DNA of 64,000 bases from Cyanophora paradoxa (GCA_004431415.1 QPMI01000530.1:124001-188000); one strand, 5' to 3'. Counted from the first letter of the stretch, positions 19,582 to 29,786 are shown. Notes: a model not told the origin generated them from the letters alone. A program made the numbers and translations.

Positions 19582-22056
19582 ATGACATCCACTGGCACCT
19601 TCCTAACAAGCATTATTAGCAGCCGTGAGGCCAGCACTGTGACCATGAGAGTCACTGAGGCACTCAAATTGATTGCCTCAGGCAACAGGCACATGGCTGA
19701 GTACTTGAGTGGCCATAAATTCACCAAGCTCTACATTGATTTCGAACAGGTCCTGCCTGTTGATGAGGTTGATGATGAGGGACTTGAGCTTATCAACTCC
19801 AAGGCTGAAAAGCTGGCCAAGGCACTTGGTGTCCACATCAGCACCATTGCCATCTCCACCAGATCAAGATTGCTGATCAAAAAAGACACACAGGATCCAT
19901 GCTACAAAGTGAGTGCCCACATGGTATGTACCACCCTTCATGGCATCTACAGGGACTTCCCTGCTATCCTCCAGAAGGTTGGATTAAAGGCAGATGTTGA
20001 CTATGATCCATCTGTTTACAACAACAATAGGGCGCTTGTGTGCCTTGGTTGCTGTAAAGAGAAGGCTCTTGCTGACAAGAGCAGCACCTATGAGGAACCT
20101 TGCTGGGACACTGTGTTCACCAAGCTAACATCCCATGAGGACACTGATTTCTTTGTCCAGCTTCTCACTGGCAAGGAGGCCCTGCTCACTCTTCCAGAGA
20201 AGGAGGAGCCTGCCCAGCAGCTGCCCAAAAATAATGATTATTCCAGCGAAATCATCACCACTGAAGAGCTGGAAAAGCTTGTGATGGGGCTTAGTGAAAA
20301 CCGAGCTGATGGCTATGCTGACTGGGTTAATGTTGGTTTGGCCCTGACAAGCACTATGAAAGACAAGAAAATGCCTGAAGACAAACTACTGGCAATCTGG
20401 CACAAATTCAGCCAAAAAAGTAGCAAATATAGTGCTGAGGCATGTGACAAGGCTTGGCAGAGCTTCCAGAAGGGCAGCTCATCCAAGCCTCTGACATATG
20501 CTTCTCTGGTCTTCTGGCTCAAAGCTGATAATCTGGATCTATTTATTCAGCTGTTTGCCAACAAGGGAGACCTCAAGCAGGCCATTAAAAATGCCATTGC
20601 TTCTAATGGAGGTCATTACAATGTGGCTGAAGTTTTGTATCATACACAGAATGACCAATTTCGCTATGATGCCAAGCAGAAGGATGTTTGGTATGTGAGA
20701 GATAAGGTAACTGGGCTCTGGAGGGCTGAAAGGGAGCCGCATACATTGCGTAAAGTGCTTTCTACTGATGTCATGAAGGTCTTCATGAAAGAAGCCATGG
20801 AGAACTCTCGAGCAGCTGTTGCTAATCCAGAGGACAGCACAAAGTATGAGGAGAATGCCAAGAAATGCCTTGAGATTGCCAGACAGCTCCTTAAATGTGG
20901 TTTTAAAGATTCAATTATTAAAGAGGCGAAAGCTCTCTTTGCTGACACTGAAATAGCTGACAAAATGGATGAGTGTAAGGAGCTGATTGGGTTCAGCAAT
21001 GGAGTTTATGACCTCCAAAACAAAGTATTTCGCACTGCCAAAACTACTGAGTATGTCAGCAAGACAGTGGGCTATCCATATGCTCCTATGATTAATAGGG
21101 ATGTAATGGAAGAGGTGAAGAAGATTGTGTATGAGCCATTTGAAGATAAAGAGACCGGAAATTTTGTCCTTAGGACATTGGCATCAGCTTTGTCTGGAAA
21201 AGGAAACAAAGACCAGCGCTTCCACATATGGACAGGCACAGGTTCCAATGGTAAATCCACTGTTCAGGAGCTGGCACTAAGGGCACTTGGTGATTATGCC
21301 CAGCCCCTTGACAGCTCTTATTGGGTCAGTGGCAAACCCAGGTCTGGAGCCCCTGTTCCTGAGCTGGCTGATAAAAAGGGTGTGAGGGTCATCTTCTCCA
21401 ATGAGCCAGAGGCCACTGACAAGCTTCAAGTGGGCAAAATCAAAGAGATCACTGGAGGTGAGAAAATAGCAGCTCGTTTACTACATGCTAACCTTATCAC
21501 ATTTACACCCCAATTCATTCCTTTCCTGCTTACAAATGACATTCCTAAGCTATCTAAGGTTGATGGTGGAATTCAAAGGAGGGCACATGTCACACCCTTC
21601 CAATTTCAATTCAAGGAAAACCCAATTCAAGGCCAGAAGAAGGCAGACCCTGGATTGATGGGCAGGATTAGGGATGATGAGAGATATCATCAGGCTTTCA
21701 TTTGGCTTCTTATTGACATATACACTACAGAGGTTGGTTCTATGGGTTTCATCCCAGTGCCTGAATCTGTGAGGGAGGCCAGCAAGGAATATATTACTGA
21801 GAATAACCCAGTGCTGACATGGCTCCAGGCAAACTTTGAAATCACCCTCAGCAGCAGTGACGTCATCAAAGCAGCTGATCTATTCAAAGAGTATTCCAGA
21901 GTGGATAAAGAAATGAGCCAAACAGCCTTTGGAACATCTATGACTGTGATCAATGGGATTCCTAAGAAGGTTGTAAGGCTGGGAAAGAGTACACCTATGT
22001 GCTACATTGGATTGAAGAGCAAGATTGCTATTGAGAGTGATAGTGACATGGAATAA
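19582..22056 (+). CDS. D5-like primase / SF3 helicase
   Basis: 824 residues, uninterrupted. The N-terminal archaeo-eukaryotic primase domain shows KLYIDFEQV (metal-binding DxE, ~51), a CYKVSAHMV histidine motif and DYDPSVYNNNRALVCLG. A PriCT-2-like block follows (ADGYADWVNVGLALTS). The C-terminal SF3 helicase has Walker A WTGTGSNGKST (~550), Walker B VRVIFSNEPE, motif C FLLTNDIPKL and an Arg pair (QRRAHVTPF). The enzyme would unwind and prime the genome, working with the polymerase next door. It is transcribed away from the polymerase and ends just before a palindromic tandem-repeat hairpin. All catalytic motifs are intact. Confidence 0.95.
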   Translation: MTSTGTFLTSIISSREASTVTMRVTEALKLIASGNRHMAEYLSGHKFTKLYIDFEQVLPVDEVDDEGLELINSKAEKLAKALGVHISTIAISTRSRLLIKKDTQDPCYKVSAHMVCTTLHGIYRDFPAILQKVGLKADVDYDPSVYNNNRALVCLGCCKEKALADKSSTYEEPCWDTVFTKLTSHEDTDFFVQLLTGKEALLTLPEKEEPAQQLPKNNDYSSEIITTEELEKLVMGLSENRADGYADWVNVGLALTSTMKDKKMPEDKLLAIWHKFSQKSSKYSAEACDKAWQSFQKGSSSKPLTYASLVFWLKADNLDLFIQLFANKGDLKQAIKNAIASNGGHYNVAEVLYHTQNDQFRYDAKQKDVWYVRDKVTGLWRAEREPHTLRKVLSTDVMKVFMKEAMENSRAAVANPEDSTKYEENAKKCLEIARQLLKCGFKDSIIKEAKALFADTEIADKMDECKELIGFSNGVYDLQNKVFRTAKTTEYVSKTVGYPYAPMINRDVMEEVKKIVYEPFEDKETGNFVLRTLASALSGKGNKDQRFHIWTGTGSNGKSTVQELALRALGDYAQPLDSSYWVSGKPRSGAPVPELADKKGVRVIFSNEPEATDKLQVGKIKEITGGEKIAARLLHANLITFTPQFIPFLLTNDIPKLSKVDGGIQRRAHVTPFQFQFKENPIQGQKKADPGLMGRIRDDERYHQAFIWLLIDIYTTEVGSMGFIPVPESVREASKEYITENNPVLTWLQANFEITLSSSDVIKAADLFKEYSRVDKEMSQTAFGTSMTVINGIPKKVVRLGKSTPMCYIGLKSKIAIESDSDME

Positions 22057-22084
22057 AGTTGAATAAAACCTTTTCTGATTTTTT

Positions 22085-22255
22085 GTTGATAGTGTTGAGG
22101 GTTGTTGAGGGTTGTTGAGGGTTGTTGAGGGTTGTTGAGGGTGTTGAGGGTTATATGTAAAATTTCCCGCGAGAGATGATTTCCTTAGAAAAGTTTACAA
22201 ACAACCCTCAACACCCTCAACACCCTCAACAACCCTCAACACCCCCTCTCGCCCC
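22085..22255 (+). repeat. Palindromic tandem-repeat hairpin at the helicase 3' end
   Basis: Repeats of GTTGTTGAGGG lead to GGGTTATATGTAAAATTTCC, a centre with CGCGAGAG and TCCTTAGAAAA, then TTTACAAACAACCC and inverted CTCAACACC repeats, so the two arms can pair. It starts 29 bp after the helicase stop. The same design follows the integrase and the SpeD homologue. Confidence 0.8.
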
Positions 22256-22358
22256 CTCTCGCCCCCTCCCACCCTTCATTGGGGCTGGGGTCCCAAAAAA
22301 TTGATTCTTGACACCCCCAACCCCCCAAACAGTCTTACATAAGCCCACCAGTACCACC

Positions 22359-22595
22359 ATGGACTCAGATAGCAGCTATGATGACATCCCCCTTGAGGAC
22401 ATGGTTGAACTGTGGGAGGCAGTCAGGCAGCAGTACTATGATGAATATAGGAAGGCACCCCAAGACATCAACCCCCAGACCTGTAAAGAATTGCGCAGAT
22501 TGATGGAGGCATATGAGAACATCATATGTGATAACTATGGCATGGAGGGGTATGCCCTACTCCACAAAGCAAATTTTAGCTGGAGAAAGTCATGA
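22359..22595 (+). CDS. Small acidic protein, unknown
   Basis: I chose the ATG at 22359 because it sits in a good initiation context (CCACCATGG); an upstream in-frame start at 22308 is less likely. The product is 78 residues, begins with a run of Asp and Ser (MDSDSSYDDIPLEDMVELWE) and is otherwise helical and charged. It has no recognisable domain. It lies between the helicase 3' hairpin and a long non-coding repeat region. Confidence 0.5.
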   Translation: MDSDSSYDDIPLEDMVELWEAVRQQYYDEYRKAPQDINPQTCKELRRLMEAYENIICDNYGMEGYALLHKANFSWRKS

Positions 22596-22639
22596 AAATT
22601 GTAAGTACCCCATCTTAAAATCACCGATTCATCCCGCGT

Positions 22640-23700
22640 GCCTATCACCGTTGGATTCCTCGTAAAAAGTAGATATTTATAGACCCCAACATCATAGCCT
22701 TACGATGATCTGGTGACGAGCTACGAATATTTTCAGGTTCGCATATACCATATATATGCCATTATGATATATGTATATGATATATCATAATGTCACATGA
22801 CATATATATATAACATAGCTTTCCGGACTCGCCGCGTCATGGCGATCACGGCGCTGTAGTTAGTGCGAAAACGTGTTTTTTTTTATATATATCATATACA
22901 TATGTACGTTCGCGCGTACTGAGCCACGGTACGCACAGGGGCCTGCGTACTGCGCTACGGTACGCACAGGGGCCTGCGTACTGCGCTACGGTACGCACAG
23001 TGGCCTGCGTACTGCGCTACGGTACGCACAGTGGCCTGCGTACTGCGCTACGGTACGCACAGTGGCCTGCGTACTGCGCTACGGTACGCACAGTGGCTTG
23101 CGTACTGGGCTACGGTACGCACAGTGGCCTGCGTACCAGCTAAAGTACGCACATTAAATCTTATAAGACCATATAAGATTTTGAAAAAGAATTCTTATAA
23201 AGACCATATAAGATATAAGACAACTCTTATAAGACCTTATATGACTTAAATTTGAGCGACTTGTATATACCATAGTTATATATGTATATGATATATCATA
23301 ATGTCACATGACATATATATATAACATAGCTTTCCGGACTCGCCGCGTCATGGCGATCACGGCGCTGTAGTTTTTACCAAAACTTGGTTTTTTTCATATA
23401 TATCATATACATATATATGAGCCAGCCTACCGCAGTGGTAGGCGAGCCCGTGTGTCTACCGCAGACCGGTAGGCACAGTCCGCCGGCGGTAGAACAGTAG
23501 GGCCCTGCCTACTCGCCTACCGGTAGAGCCCTCGCGCCTACCGTACAGCAGTAGGCGGCTTTTTCCTTATAGAGCTCTATAAGAATGTTTCTAAAACTTT
23601 CAATTAGAGCCACTTAAGGAACTTCAAACGCGAATATCTCGGCACCAGATTGGCCGTTTTGAGCGCTCTTTTTTTTCCTGTGAAGCTCTCATCAAGCTCT
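22640..23700. repeat. Non-coding block: two AT-rich copies, each followed by a hairpin array
   Basis: A ~140-bp segment occurs twice, at about 22741-22905 and 23260-23418. Each copy has TATGATATATCATAATGTCA, then GCTTTCCGGACTCGCCGCGT and CATGGCGATCACGGCGCTG, ending in a T-run and ATATATCATATACATAT. The first is followed by about eight 31-bp repeats that each hold the stem GCGTAC...GTACGC (22905-23150). The second is followed by irregular CTACC...GGTAG stems (23420-23560). The block ends with TATCTCGGCACCAGATT and TCAAGCTCTACGCA near 23630-23710, which also occur in the inner element near 33930-34005. I see no credible coding here. Confidence 0.85.
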
Positions 23701-23750
23701 ACGCAGAAATGCCCCTTTCGCATTTTTATGCTGCCTAAAAGTAGATTATT

Positions 23751-23987
23751 ATGACAACTCCCATCCATACTCGCCTTGTAGAAATATCCTTTGAGCTCTC
23801 ACATCTGGCGCTGACGTCTCCAAGCCCTGAATTGAGTGACTCCATACATCGCGTCTCTATAGAACTGTACAACCTTGGTCATCGAATAGCCCCCCTGTCT
23901 CCACATATCAAAGCAGCTTTACAAAAAATATCAAACGACCTTCTCATGCTTGGAAACGAGATTAATACCTTCCCTGATGGCCAGTGA
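23751..23987 (+). CDS. Small helical protein, unknown
   Basis: 78 residues with two similar amphipathic stretches (ISFELSHLALTSPSPELSDS and IELYNLGHRIAPLSPHIKAA), so it may be a short helical repeat. It overlaps the 3' end of the convergent gene at 23962-24387 by 26 bp. No family recognised. Confidence 0.45.
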   Translation: MTTPIHTRLVEISFELSHLALTSPSPELSDSIHRVSIELYNLGHRIAPLSPHIKAALQKISNDLLMLGNEINTFPDGQ

Positions 23988-24387
23988 TGTGTTCAACCTG
24001 CTCCCTTAAATGGTATGCCCTGATCACCGCATCACTGAAAGCGTCTTGAGCCTCCCTATAGTGATCCCCATATGCGTAAACGTTCCCCCTTTCAGGTGTT
24101 GAAGACCTTGCCTGTAAATGTAGTTGCTCTTGGTACTCATCCAATGCGCTATTTACAGCCTCAACCAATTCCGCGCCATTCACCTCTCCAATAGGTTCTA
24201 AGCTCCCCCTTCGCCCCTCATTGGAGCCAGCCCTGCCAATCACCACATCCAAAGAGTTCCTCCTGGACTCGTTTGGGGAGGAAGATCCAATGCTGACGTC
24301 AATAGTAGTATCACAACAGCTACATTTATAATTGCTGGTCACATGTATATGAAACATATCCAGCAATTGTTGGAGCCATTGCCACAT
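23962..24387 (-). CDS. Unknown protein with a CxCC motif
   Basis: 141 residues. The N-terminus is hydrophobic and aromatic (MWQWLQQLLDMFHIHV) and is followed by NYKCSCCDTTIDV, possibly half of a metal site. Two similar Ser-rich segments come next (NESRRNSLDVVIG and NEGRRGSLEPIG), then a charged helical C-terminus. It is the most downstream of a run of minus-strand genes (24413, 24669, ATPase) and could be co-transcribed with them. Function unknown. Confidence 0.5.
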   Translation of the reverse strand: MWQWLQQLLDMFHIHVTSNYKCSCCDTTIDVSIGSSSPNESRRNSLDVVIGRAGSNEGRRGSLEPIGEVNGAELVEAVNSALDEYQEQLHLQARSSTPERGNVYAYGDHYREAQDAFSDAVIRAYHLREQVEHITGHQGRY

Positions 24388-24412
24388 CTTACAAGTAACA
24401 GGACAAAATAAC

Positions 24413-24643
24413 TCAGTTGCTGCTCTCAGTAGTCTGATAATATTTAATTGGCCTCCCTATGGGCCTCACTGCTTCTTTTTGTGCCTTTCGGCGATAGTAT
24501 GATGCCAAGGCTTGCTGTTTCTTAAACTCTCTGTATTCTGGGTCTTCCCGGTATCTTTTTTGGTTTGCTAAAGCGTTTTTAATATAACTCTCAGTCACAG
24601 GGCTATCGACAGTGAACTCCACCAAACTAATGGTATCCTCCAT
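24413..24643 (-). CDS. Small basic protein with GRPIK motif
   Basis: 76 residues: an acidic start, then NALANQKRYREDPEYREFKK, ASYYRRKAQKEA and VRPIGRPIKYYQ. It shares the DPxYRE, Tyr-pair and GRP ending of the product at 19285-19476. It may be a DNA-binding accessory protein. The start follows an AT-rich TATAGATATTATAA stretch only bases upstream. Confidence 0.6.
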   Translation of the reverse strand: MEDTISLVEFTVDSPVTESYIKNALANQKRYREDPEYREFKKQQALASYYRRKAQKEAVRPIGRPIKYYQTTESSN

Positions 24644-24668
24644 TTATAATATCTATAGAAAAACGCTT

Positions 24669-25403
24669 TCAAAGCCAAACCCGTCGTTTATACACTGTGG
24701 GAGCTACACCTTTGTCCACCTCACCCTTTGTAGCACCTGGCTCAATAGTCCCCTTTTGGGTCTTTGTTTTCATTTCATCAACAGCTTGCTCATCGATTTG
24801 GGTCTCTTTCTTGGCAATAAACTGTTTATCTGGAATCCCAGTGATCCCCATTTTGAACACCTCCTTTCTAAGCATCTCCTTGAGTTTGGACCTCTCTCTC
24901 TTCTCAGTTACATACTGCTCCAAAGCACTTGATTTGGCTTCCAAATCTTTAAGTTTGGCAGTCATTTCGTCCCATTGAGCTTTGGGAACTCTATGAATAT
25001 TCTGGGTGGGAGCAGTCTTGTATGTGACTTCACCCGCCATAGACTGGATAACCTTGTCTGATTCTTTACTGAGGCCTTCACCTTTGCGAGTAAGTGATAG
25101 ATCTTGAAGCCCAAGACCTTTATCATCAGCAGCACCAATAATTCGCCTGGCACCCTCACCCACAGCCTTCATTTTGGAGGCTTCAGGGGAGATGTTGAGC
25201 TGGTCACTGGTGGACGTCTGTGGGGCTTTGTCATCAAAAGATTCCTCATAGGCGGCATTAAGGGGATCCTCTTGCTGTTGTGAGGGCTTTATCTCATTCA
25301 TTCCATTGAATTTAAGCGGGTCTGTGTTAATGGAGCCATTGTTACCACCACCTGAATAACCAACAGCCCCAGCAGGGATGCCTATTTTCCGTTTGGGGGG
25401 CAT
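24669..25403 (-). CDS. Unknown virion-associated candidate, coiled-coil
   Basis: 244 residues. It has a basic, Gly-rich N-terminus (MPPKRKIGIPAGAVGYSGGG), a disordered Gln/Ser/Asp-rich stretch, a probable coiled coil (MTAKLKDLEAKSSALEQYVT then EKRERSKLKEMLRKE) and a basic end (VYKRRVWL). It sits directly downstream of the packaging ATPase on the same strand, where PLVs often carry minor virion proteins. That role is inferred from position only. Confidence 0.55.
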   Translation of the reverse strand: MPPKRKIGIPAGAVGYSGGGNNGSINTDPLKFNGMNEIKPSQQQEDPLNAAYEESFDDKAPQTSTSDQLNISPEASKMKAVGEGARRIIGAADDKGLGLQDLSLTRKGEGLSKESDKVIQSMAGEVTYKTAPTQNIHRVPKAQWDEMTAKLKDLEAKSSALEQYVTEKRERSKLKEMLRKEVFKMGITGIPDKQFIAKKETQIDEQAVDEMKTKTQKGTIEPGATKGEVDKGVAPTVYKRRVWL

Positions 25404-25431
25404 TGTATCTTTATTAAAGTGAGAGATATTT

Positions 25432-26213
25432 TTATAGACCGCGTTTATATCGCATTAACTTATTACTATGAACTTGGCTTTTCACTTCTTTGCGCCCCTC
25501 TTCTTTCTCTGGTGGTTTAAGCTCATCTTCTTTCTTCTTTGGCTTCCTGTGGAACCGTGGAAATGGGAAATCTTTGACCAAATCCGCTTTATCTACGAAA
25601 TATTTCACAGAATAATCGGCGGATGACCAAATTAGAAACTGATAGGAATGAACGTACTCTTCAAACATTTTATAGAAAACATCTTTGTCCGCATTATATT
25701 ATATTCTTCCTCAATGGCTTCAAGCTCCTTTCTATTGGCAGCGCTTAGGAACATAGCATAATCTGAGTTGACGCGAATGGTCGATGAGACTTTCCTTAGC
25801 TTTTGTGTGATACAGATAATAGATATTTTCAAATGTCTGCCCATAGAGTACAATTTGTTGATTATTTTATCGCGAGTGAGATCGACCAAGTCATTATCAA
25901 TTAGATCGTCCAGTACAACTAAGAGTTGATTAATCGGCTCTCCTTTTTCTATTTTCTGTTGTCGATCTTCCAGAACCTTTTCAATGTAAGGAGCATCCCA
26001 TTTGCCAAGCTGAACACTTGCTACATTGTTCCAAAAGTTGTTAAAAGCCGTTCCACTGATTACAAGGACGACATCAATCTTTTTGGCATCATGAAGCTGC
26101 TTGAGCCAGTACTTTACAGCCTCTGATTTACCAGTAGCAGATTTGCCAATTGCCAAAACGCGGAAAGGGGGGTTTATCATCTCACCAGCATTAAATTCGT
26201 CCAAGTCGCCCAT
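25432..26213 (-). CDS. Packaging ATPase (FtsK/HerA, A32-like), one frameshift
   Basis: The genome-packaging motor of PLVs and large DNA viruses. The P-loop is AIGKSATGKSEAVKYWLKQL near residue 20, and the Walker B is LLVVLDDLIDND near residue 95; the segment ISIICITQKLRKVS follows where the sensor strand is expected. The first frame stops shortly after EEEYNIM. A one-base shift near 25690 leads to NADKDVFYKMFEEYVHSYQF and a Lys/Glu-rich tail ending at 25432, giving about 260 residues. It resembles the intact inner-element ATPase at 34061-34819 in length and motif spacing. Confidence 0.88.
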
Positions 26214-26273
26214 GCTTCCTTCTATAAAGAACCAGATAAAAATAATACGATGTGACTGAATATGGTTTATAGA

Positions 26274-27242
26274 TCAAAGACTTGATAAGAATCGATTGAT
26301 ACACCCCTCTATGTCAGTTTCAGTGTATGGGATTCGCAAAAGTTTAATATTGTTGGCTTCACAGTAGCGAGTCTTGATCTGGTCACGTATTTGAAGTTGC
26401 TCAAATGCTTTCTCTCCACCAAAAACTTCCACAGGTCGAAAATGTTGCTGTCCATCGTATTCAATTGCGATTTTGAGGGCTGGGATATAGAAATCGAATG
26501 GAAGAGCTTTTGTTTTGCGACAATCTTCAAATTTGAACTGCCTTTTGTAATCAAAACCGATTTCTTTCAAGATTGCTTCAATCTCAAGTTCACCTTTGGA
26601 GTTCTTACAGCGGGGGCATCCCATCTTACATAGATGATTGCCGGGCTCCTGATCAAAATCATTGGAACATTTCATACACTTGATGGTCACTTTTGTCTTC
26701 TTGTTGACATACTTAACTTTTGAGTAATCATAGAGATCTCCGTGAGTTTCCTTTGCTTTTGCGATGAATATCTCTGTATTGTCCCTCCTATGGTGTCCAT
26801 TTTGTTTAAGAAAACACACCTTACACCCCTGACCACGTAGATGGGCATACGGTGCTTGATCAAAAGTATTCGTACAATTTTCACATCTAATAGTTATTTT
26901 TGTTCTGGCATTAGTGTAATTGATAGCTGTATAATCATACTTGTTACCATGAAGCATTTTAGCTTGCTCCACAAACAAATCTTTTGGTTTCTTGCGATCA
27001 TTATGAAGTTGCTTATTTCTACAAGGAAGGCACCCACCATTATTAGTGCGTTTAGCCATACAAAGATGACTTCCAGCTTTAATCTCGAAATAGTCCTGAC
27101 ATGCTTTACAGAAGAGCACTACTTTTTCATTGTATGACCTGTAAACAACTCGATCATACCCAAACTTATCACCATGGGCAGCTCTGCTTTTCTCAATGAA
27201 CTGATCAAGAGTTAGGGGCTTCATTGTTATCTTATTGTACAC
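26274..27242 (-). CDS. Zinc-ribbon repeat endonuclease (Vsr/PD-(D/E)xK-like)
   Basis: 322 residues. Three repeated ~65-residue modules, each with a pattern like HGDKFGYDRVVY, a V..C..C...F strand and HL...GC..C, form treble-clef-like zinc sites. The C-terminal domain looks like a Vsr-type nuclease: ELEIEAILKEIGFDYKRQF, the acidic strand LPFDFYIPALKIAIEYDGQQ and a following HF. Such proteins occur as free-standing nucleases in phages and giant viruses and often behave as selfish or homing genes. It sits between the ATPase and the capsid gene, two core genes, as a homing gene would. The frame is intact. Confidence 0.75.
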   Translation of the reverse strand: MYNKITMKPLTLDQFIEKSRAAHGDKFGYDRVVYRSYNEKVVLFCKACQDYFEIKAGSHLCMAKRTNNGGCLPCRNKQLHNDRKKPKDLFVEQAKMLHGNKYDYTAINYTNARTKITIRCENCTNTFDQAPYAHLRGQGCKVCFLKQNGHHRRDNTEIFIAKAKETHGDLYDYSKVKYVNKKTKVTIKCMKCSNDFDQEPGNHLCKMGCPRCKNSKGELEIEAILKEIGFDYKRQFKFEDCRKTKALPFDFYIPALKIAIEYDGQQHFRPVEVFGGEKAFEQLQIRDQIKTRYCEANNIKLLRIPYTETDIEGCINRFLSSL

Positions 27243-27323
27243 ACCTTTTCTTTAAGTAGAAATCGATGATGAAAAAACAAATCCAATTGTGAGCAGAACA
27301 GTAAGACAAACATACATTCCTGA

Positions 27324-28693
27324 TCATAGATTAATTTTTCGTAAACCGTCCTTGTCCAAAATGAGGAACGTGTGCATGAGAGCGCGAACATTGACATCAA
27401 TAACCTTGTCAGTGGGCATGTAGAGAGTGAGGAATGAAGATGAAGAATTGGTCAGGTCAACATAGCCAGACTGGGCAATATTGCGAATCGCCTTCTCACC
27501 GTCAAGACAGAAACTCATACCCGAAAGAACATAGCGATCAGCAACCTTATCCATATTAGAGCATTTGAAGACATCAGCAATTAGCTCAGCACCCTTGAGG
27601 AGCGAAATTGGCTCAGTGGCAAAAAGTCGCTGGCCGTTAATTTCCACAGTAAATGTGATCTCTTTGGAGTTGGAATAGGTCTTAAGTACACTGTGGGAAC
27701 CATTTGCTTTGTCAACAGTAGCGTTATCACGAACTGAAACAAGCAGAGCATAAACGAGACCTGAGATTTGGGAGAGGTTAACTCGATTGGGTTGGGCACC
27801 ACCCTTGGCTTTCATATCACTGACATCCACAAATCCAATATCCAGAGCAGGGATAGCCATGCCAGTAGTCTTTACCTTCTCAATAACAGTAGCGAAAAGC
27901 TCATCAGACACATTAACAGCATACATATAAAGGCGAGGAGAAGTAATTTTAATTTCAACGTTTGGCGCACCAAGATTGAAAGTGGTGATGTTTTGGCCAA
28001 CATGTGCCAGCACAGATTCAGCAGGTGCGACGCCAAGCCCATCGTCCTTGTCCCCATCAATGGCTGTGTCCCCAGCCTTAGAAGAGTACGACCACCATAA
28101 GAAGTCTCAACATAACCCTTCCCTACATCCTTGAACCAAACAGTTACTACCATTTCACCAGACAGAGCACCAAGAGGTAGGTAGTGGTTTAGCCAAGGCA
28201 CAGGAATTTCAACAAAGAATGAGCCACCAAGTCGGTTGGTTCCATGGGCGGGGATGCCGTGAAGCATGCCCATTGACCGCTTCTTTTTGGCAAGTTGATC
28301 CTCACTATAATAGACAAGAGGGAAATGAGCAAGGAAATCAGAAGGGATATGGTAGGTGTATGACCCATAGGTAATTTCAAGTCGCTGAACCAAAGCACCC
28401 ACTGGGCGAGTGTACCCATTCCGAACAAGATCCGCATCACCAAAAGTGATAGCTGGAAGGTCAAAGGCAAGTTCGAGTTTGCCACAGAAATTGTAGCGAG
28501 GGAGTTTGAATGAAATGCGATTTCCAACATTATTTTCAAAAGTATTGCTCGGGTTCACAACAACAAGAACGGGCTTAGACTTGGATTCAAGACCAAGCAT
28601 AAGGGAGTTATCCAGAAAGAAGGCCTTGGCCTCCTCTGGGGTTGTTAGGGCTTCTTTCAACGAAAGGCGCTGGAGGGTCGACGTAATATCCAT
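27324..28693 (-). CDS. Major capsid protein (double jelly-roll type), one frameshift
   Basis: Called as MCP from its homology with the inner-element product at 34901-36127 and its place among capsid genes. The shared N-terminal pattern is K-x-KP-x-L, NTF, F-x-LPR (here KPVLVVVNPSNTF and SFKLPRYNF). The shared C-terminal pattern is GY-x-D..NSSSS...L...V-x-V..AL-x-H (here YVDLTNSSSSFLTLYMPTDK). The N-terminal frame runs to about 28085; a one-base slip leads to SSKAGDTAIDGDKDDGLGVA and the second frame, ending at 27324. Corrected length is about 455 residues. A TATAATAAAA motif precedes the start. Confidence 0.85.
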
Positions 28694-28746
28694 GATTTTC
28701 GCTTTTATTATACTGTAACATAAAAAATTACGAATGATCCTTGTGT

Positions 28747-29778
28747 TTACCCGAAACTCGCAATGACCGGATATGTTGGATGACTTTGCGACATCCGCAT
28801 CTTAAAGTATTCATAGAGAGGGTCACCTGCTGGCTCGTCCCCATAGCGAATTTCAAATGTGAGGTGGACAGGTTGACCCTCAAAATCAATTGGTTCGTTT
28901 ATAGCATTTACTATATCCACAGAGAATGTAGACAAACTCATTTTTTTGTTATAGTATTTGTAAAGTGGGTGGGATTCTGTCGAATTGTAAACCACATGCT
29001 CACCATAGTCCTTGTCAGGAACCACGATTTTATGGAAGTAACCAGTCAGGAGACCATCCCCACACTGAACCAGATCACCCAACTCTTTTACTCTCACAAA
29101 TAAAACACTATCACGGGTTTTCTCGGGTTCAAATGAAGATATAATGCCATTCACCCGTTCACCAGTAAAGATGCCATCAGTAAGAGCATTATAAACCTGT
29201 GATTGGATTGGGGAATTTCCATATCTTCCGGGATCAAGACCAAGCAATCGGGCAGCGCTCAGCAACTTTTGGATCGTTTTCTGGTTTGGATTTCCAGCGT
29301 TAGAGAAGGCTAAATAGAAAGGTTTCTCTGAGTGGAATATAATTCGTTTTAGTGACTCATCCCATTTACAGCGAATAGATGGTTCCGGCTCTCTATCATC
29401 GAATTTCGCATTAATTACATTTACCAATTGCTGGTGGCTTTGAATGGGTTTTTTGCGACTTATGATTAATTGCTTCCAAGGTTCAAAGCCGGCCGCTGGT
29501 CGAGTAGTTGGAATGCCATCAATGCCAGCACCATCGAATTCTTCACTCCAAAAAATGCTGAATGAATTATCAATTGTAATATCCCCTGGTTGCGTTTCAC
29601 CACTCACCATAGGGATACTATTATAAAATTCGGCCGAGACCAGCCTGACAGCCCTCACATTCTCATATATGTTTGGAAGTCGAGCTACAAAGCTTGAAGT
29701 AGGACCGTCACCAGAGATTGTATTAAAAGAGCTCACCTCAATGTAGTCCACGGGCATTCTCCTTTTATCTATATTCAT
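28747..29778 (-). CDS. Penton-like minor capsid protein, minus-strand copy
   Basis: 343 residues, intact. The N-terminus (DYIEVSSFNTISGDGPTSSF, then VRAVRLVSAEFYNSIP) follows the pattern seen in the other two penton-like products of the window, where DSRDR..GT...F...P is followed by VR.CRV...E..N.IYN. It therefore looks like a divergent third member in which the DSRDR box is degenerate. It starts 8 bp from the divergent gene at 29787. Penton-like single-jelly-roll proteins close the capsid five-fold vertices; here the assignment comes from N-terminal similarity and position. Confidence 0.65.
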   Translation of the reverse strand: MNIDKRRMPVDYIEVSSFNTISGDGPTSSFVARLPNIYENVRAVRLVSAEFYNSIPMVSGETQPGDITIDNSFSIFWSEEFDGAGIDGIPTTRPAAGFEPWKQLIISRKKPIQSHQQLVNVINAKFDDREPEPSIRCKWDESLKRIIFHSEKPFYLAFSNAGNPNQKTIQKLLSAARLLGLDPGRYGNSPIQSQVYNALTDGIFTGERVNGIISSFEPEKTRDSVLFVRVKELGDLVQCGDGLLTGYFHKIVVPDKDYGEHVVYNSTESHPLYKYYNKKMSLSTFSVDIVNAINEPIDFEGQPVHLTFEIRYGDEPAGDPLYEYFKMRMSQSHPTYPVIASFG

Positions 29779-29786
29779 ATATTAAA

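Noticed and set aside
22085-22255. TIR of a third, separate element bounded by 14447 and 22255
   Set aside because: The hairpin elements at 14447 and 22085 are inverted to each other, but a third copy at 52457 and the genuine TIR plus target duplication outside them show that they are internal 3'-end repeats.
22905-23150. CRISPR-like array of 31-bp repeats
   Set aside because: Units are contiguous with no unique spacers, and no cas genes are present in a eukaryotic context. It is a hairpin minisatellite.
22873-23249. Reading frames through the 31-bp repeats
   Set aside because: Open only because the repeat unit lacks stops in some phases; repetitive RTALRYAQW-type products without a domain.
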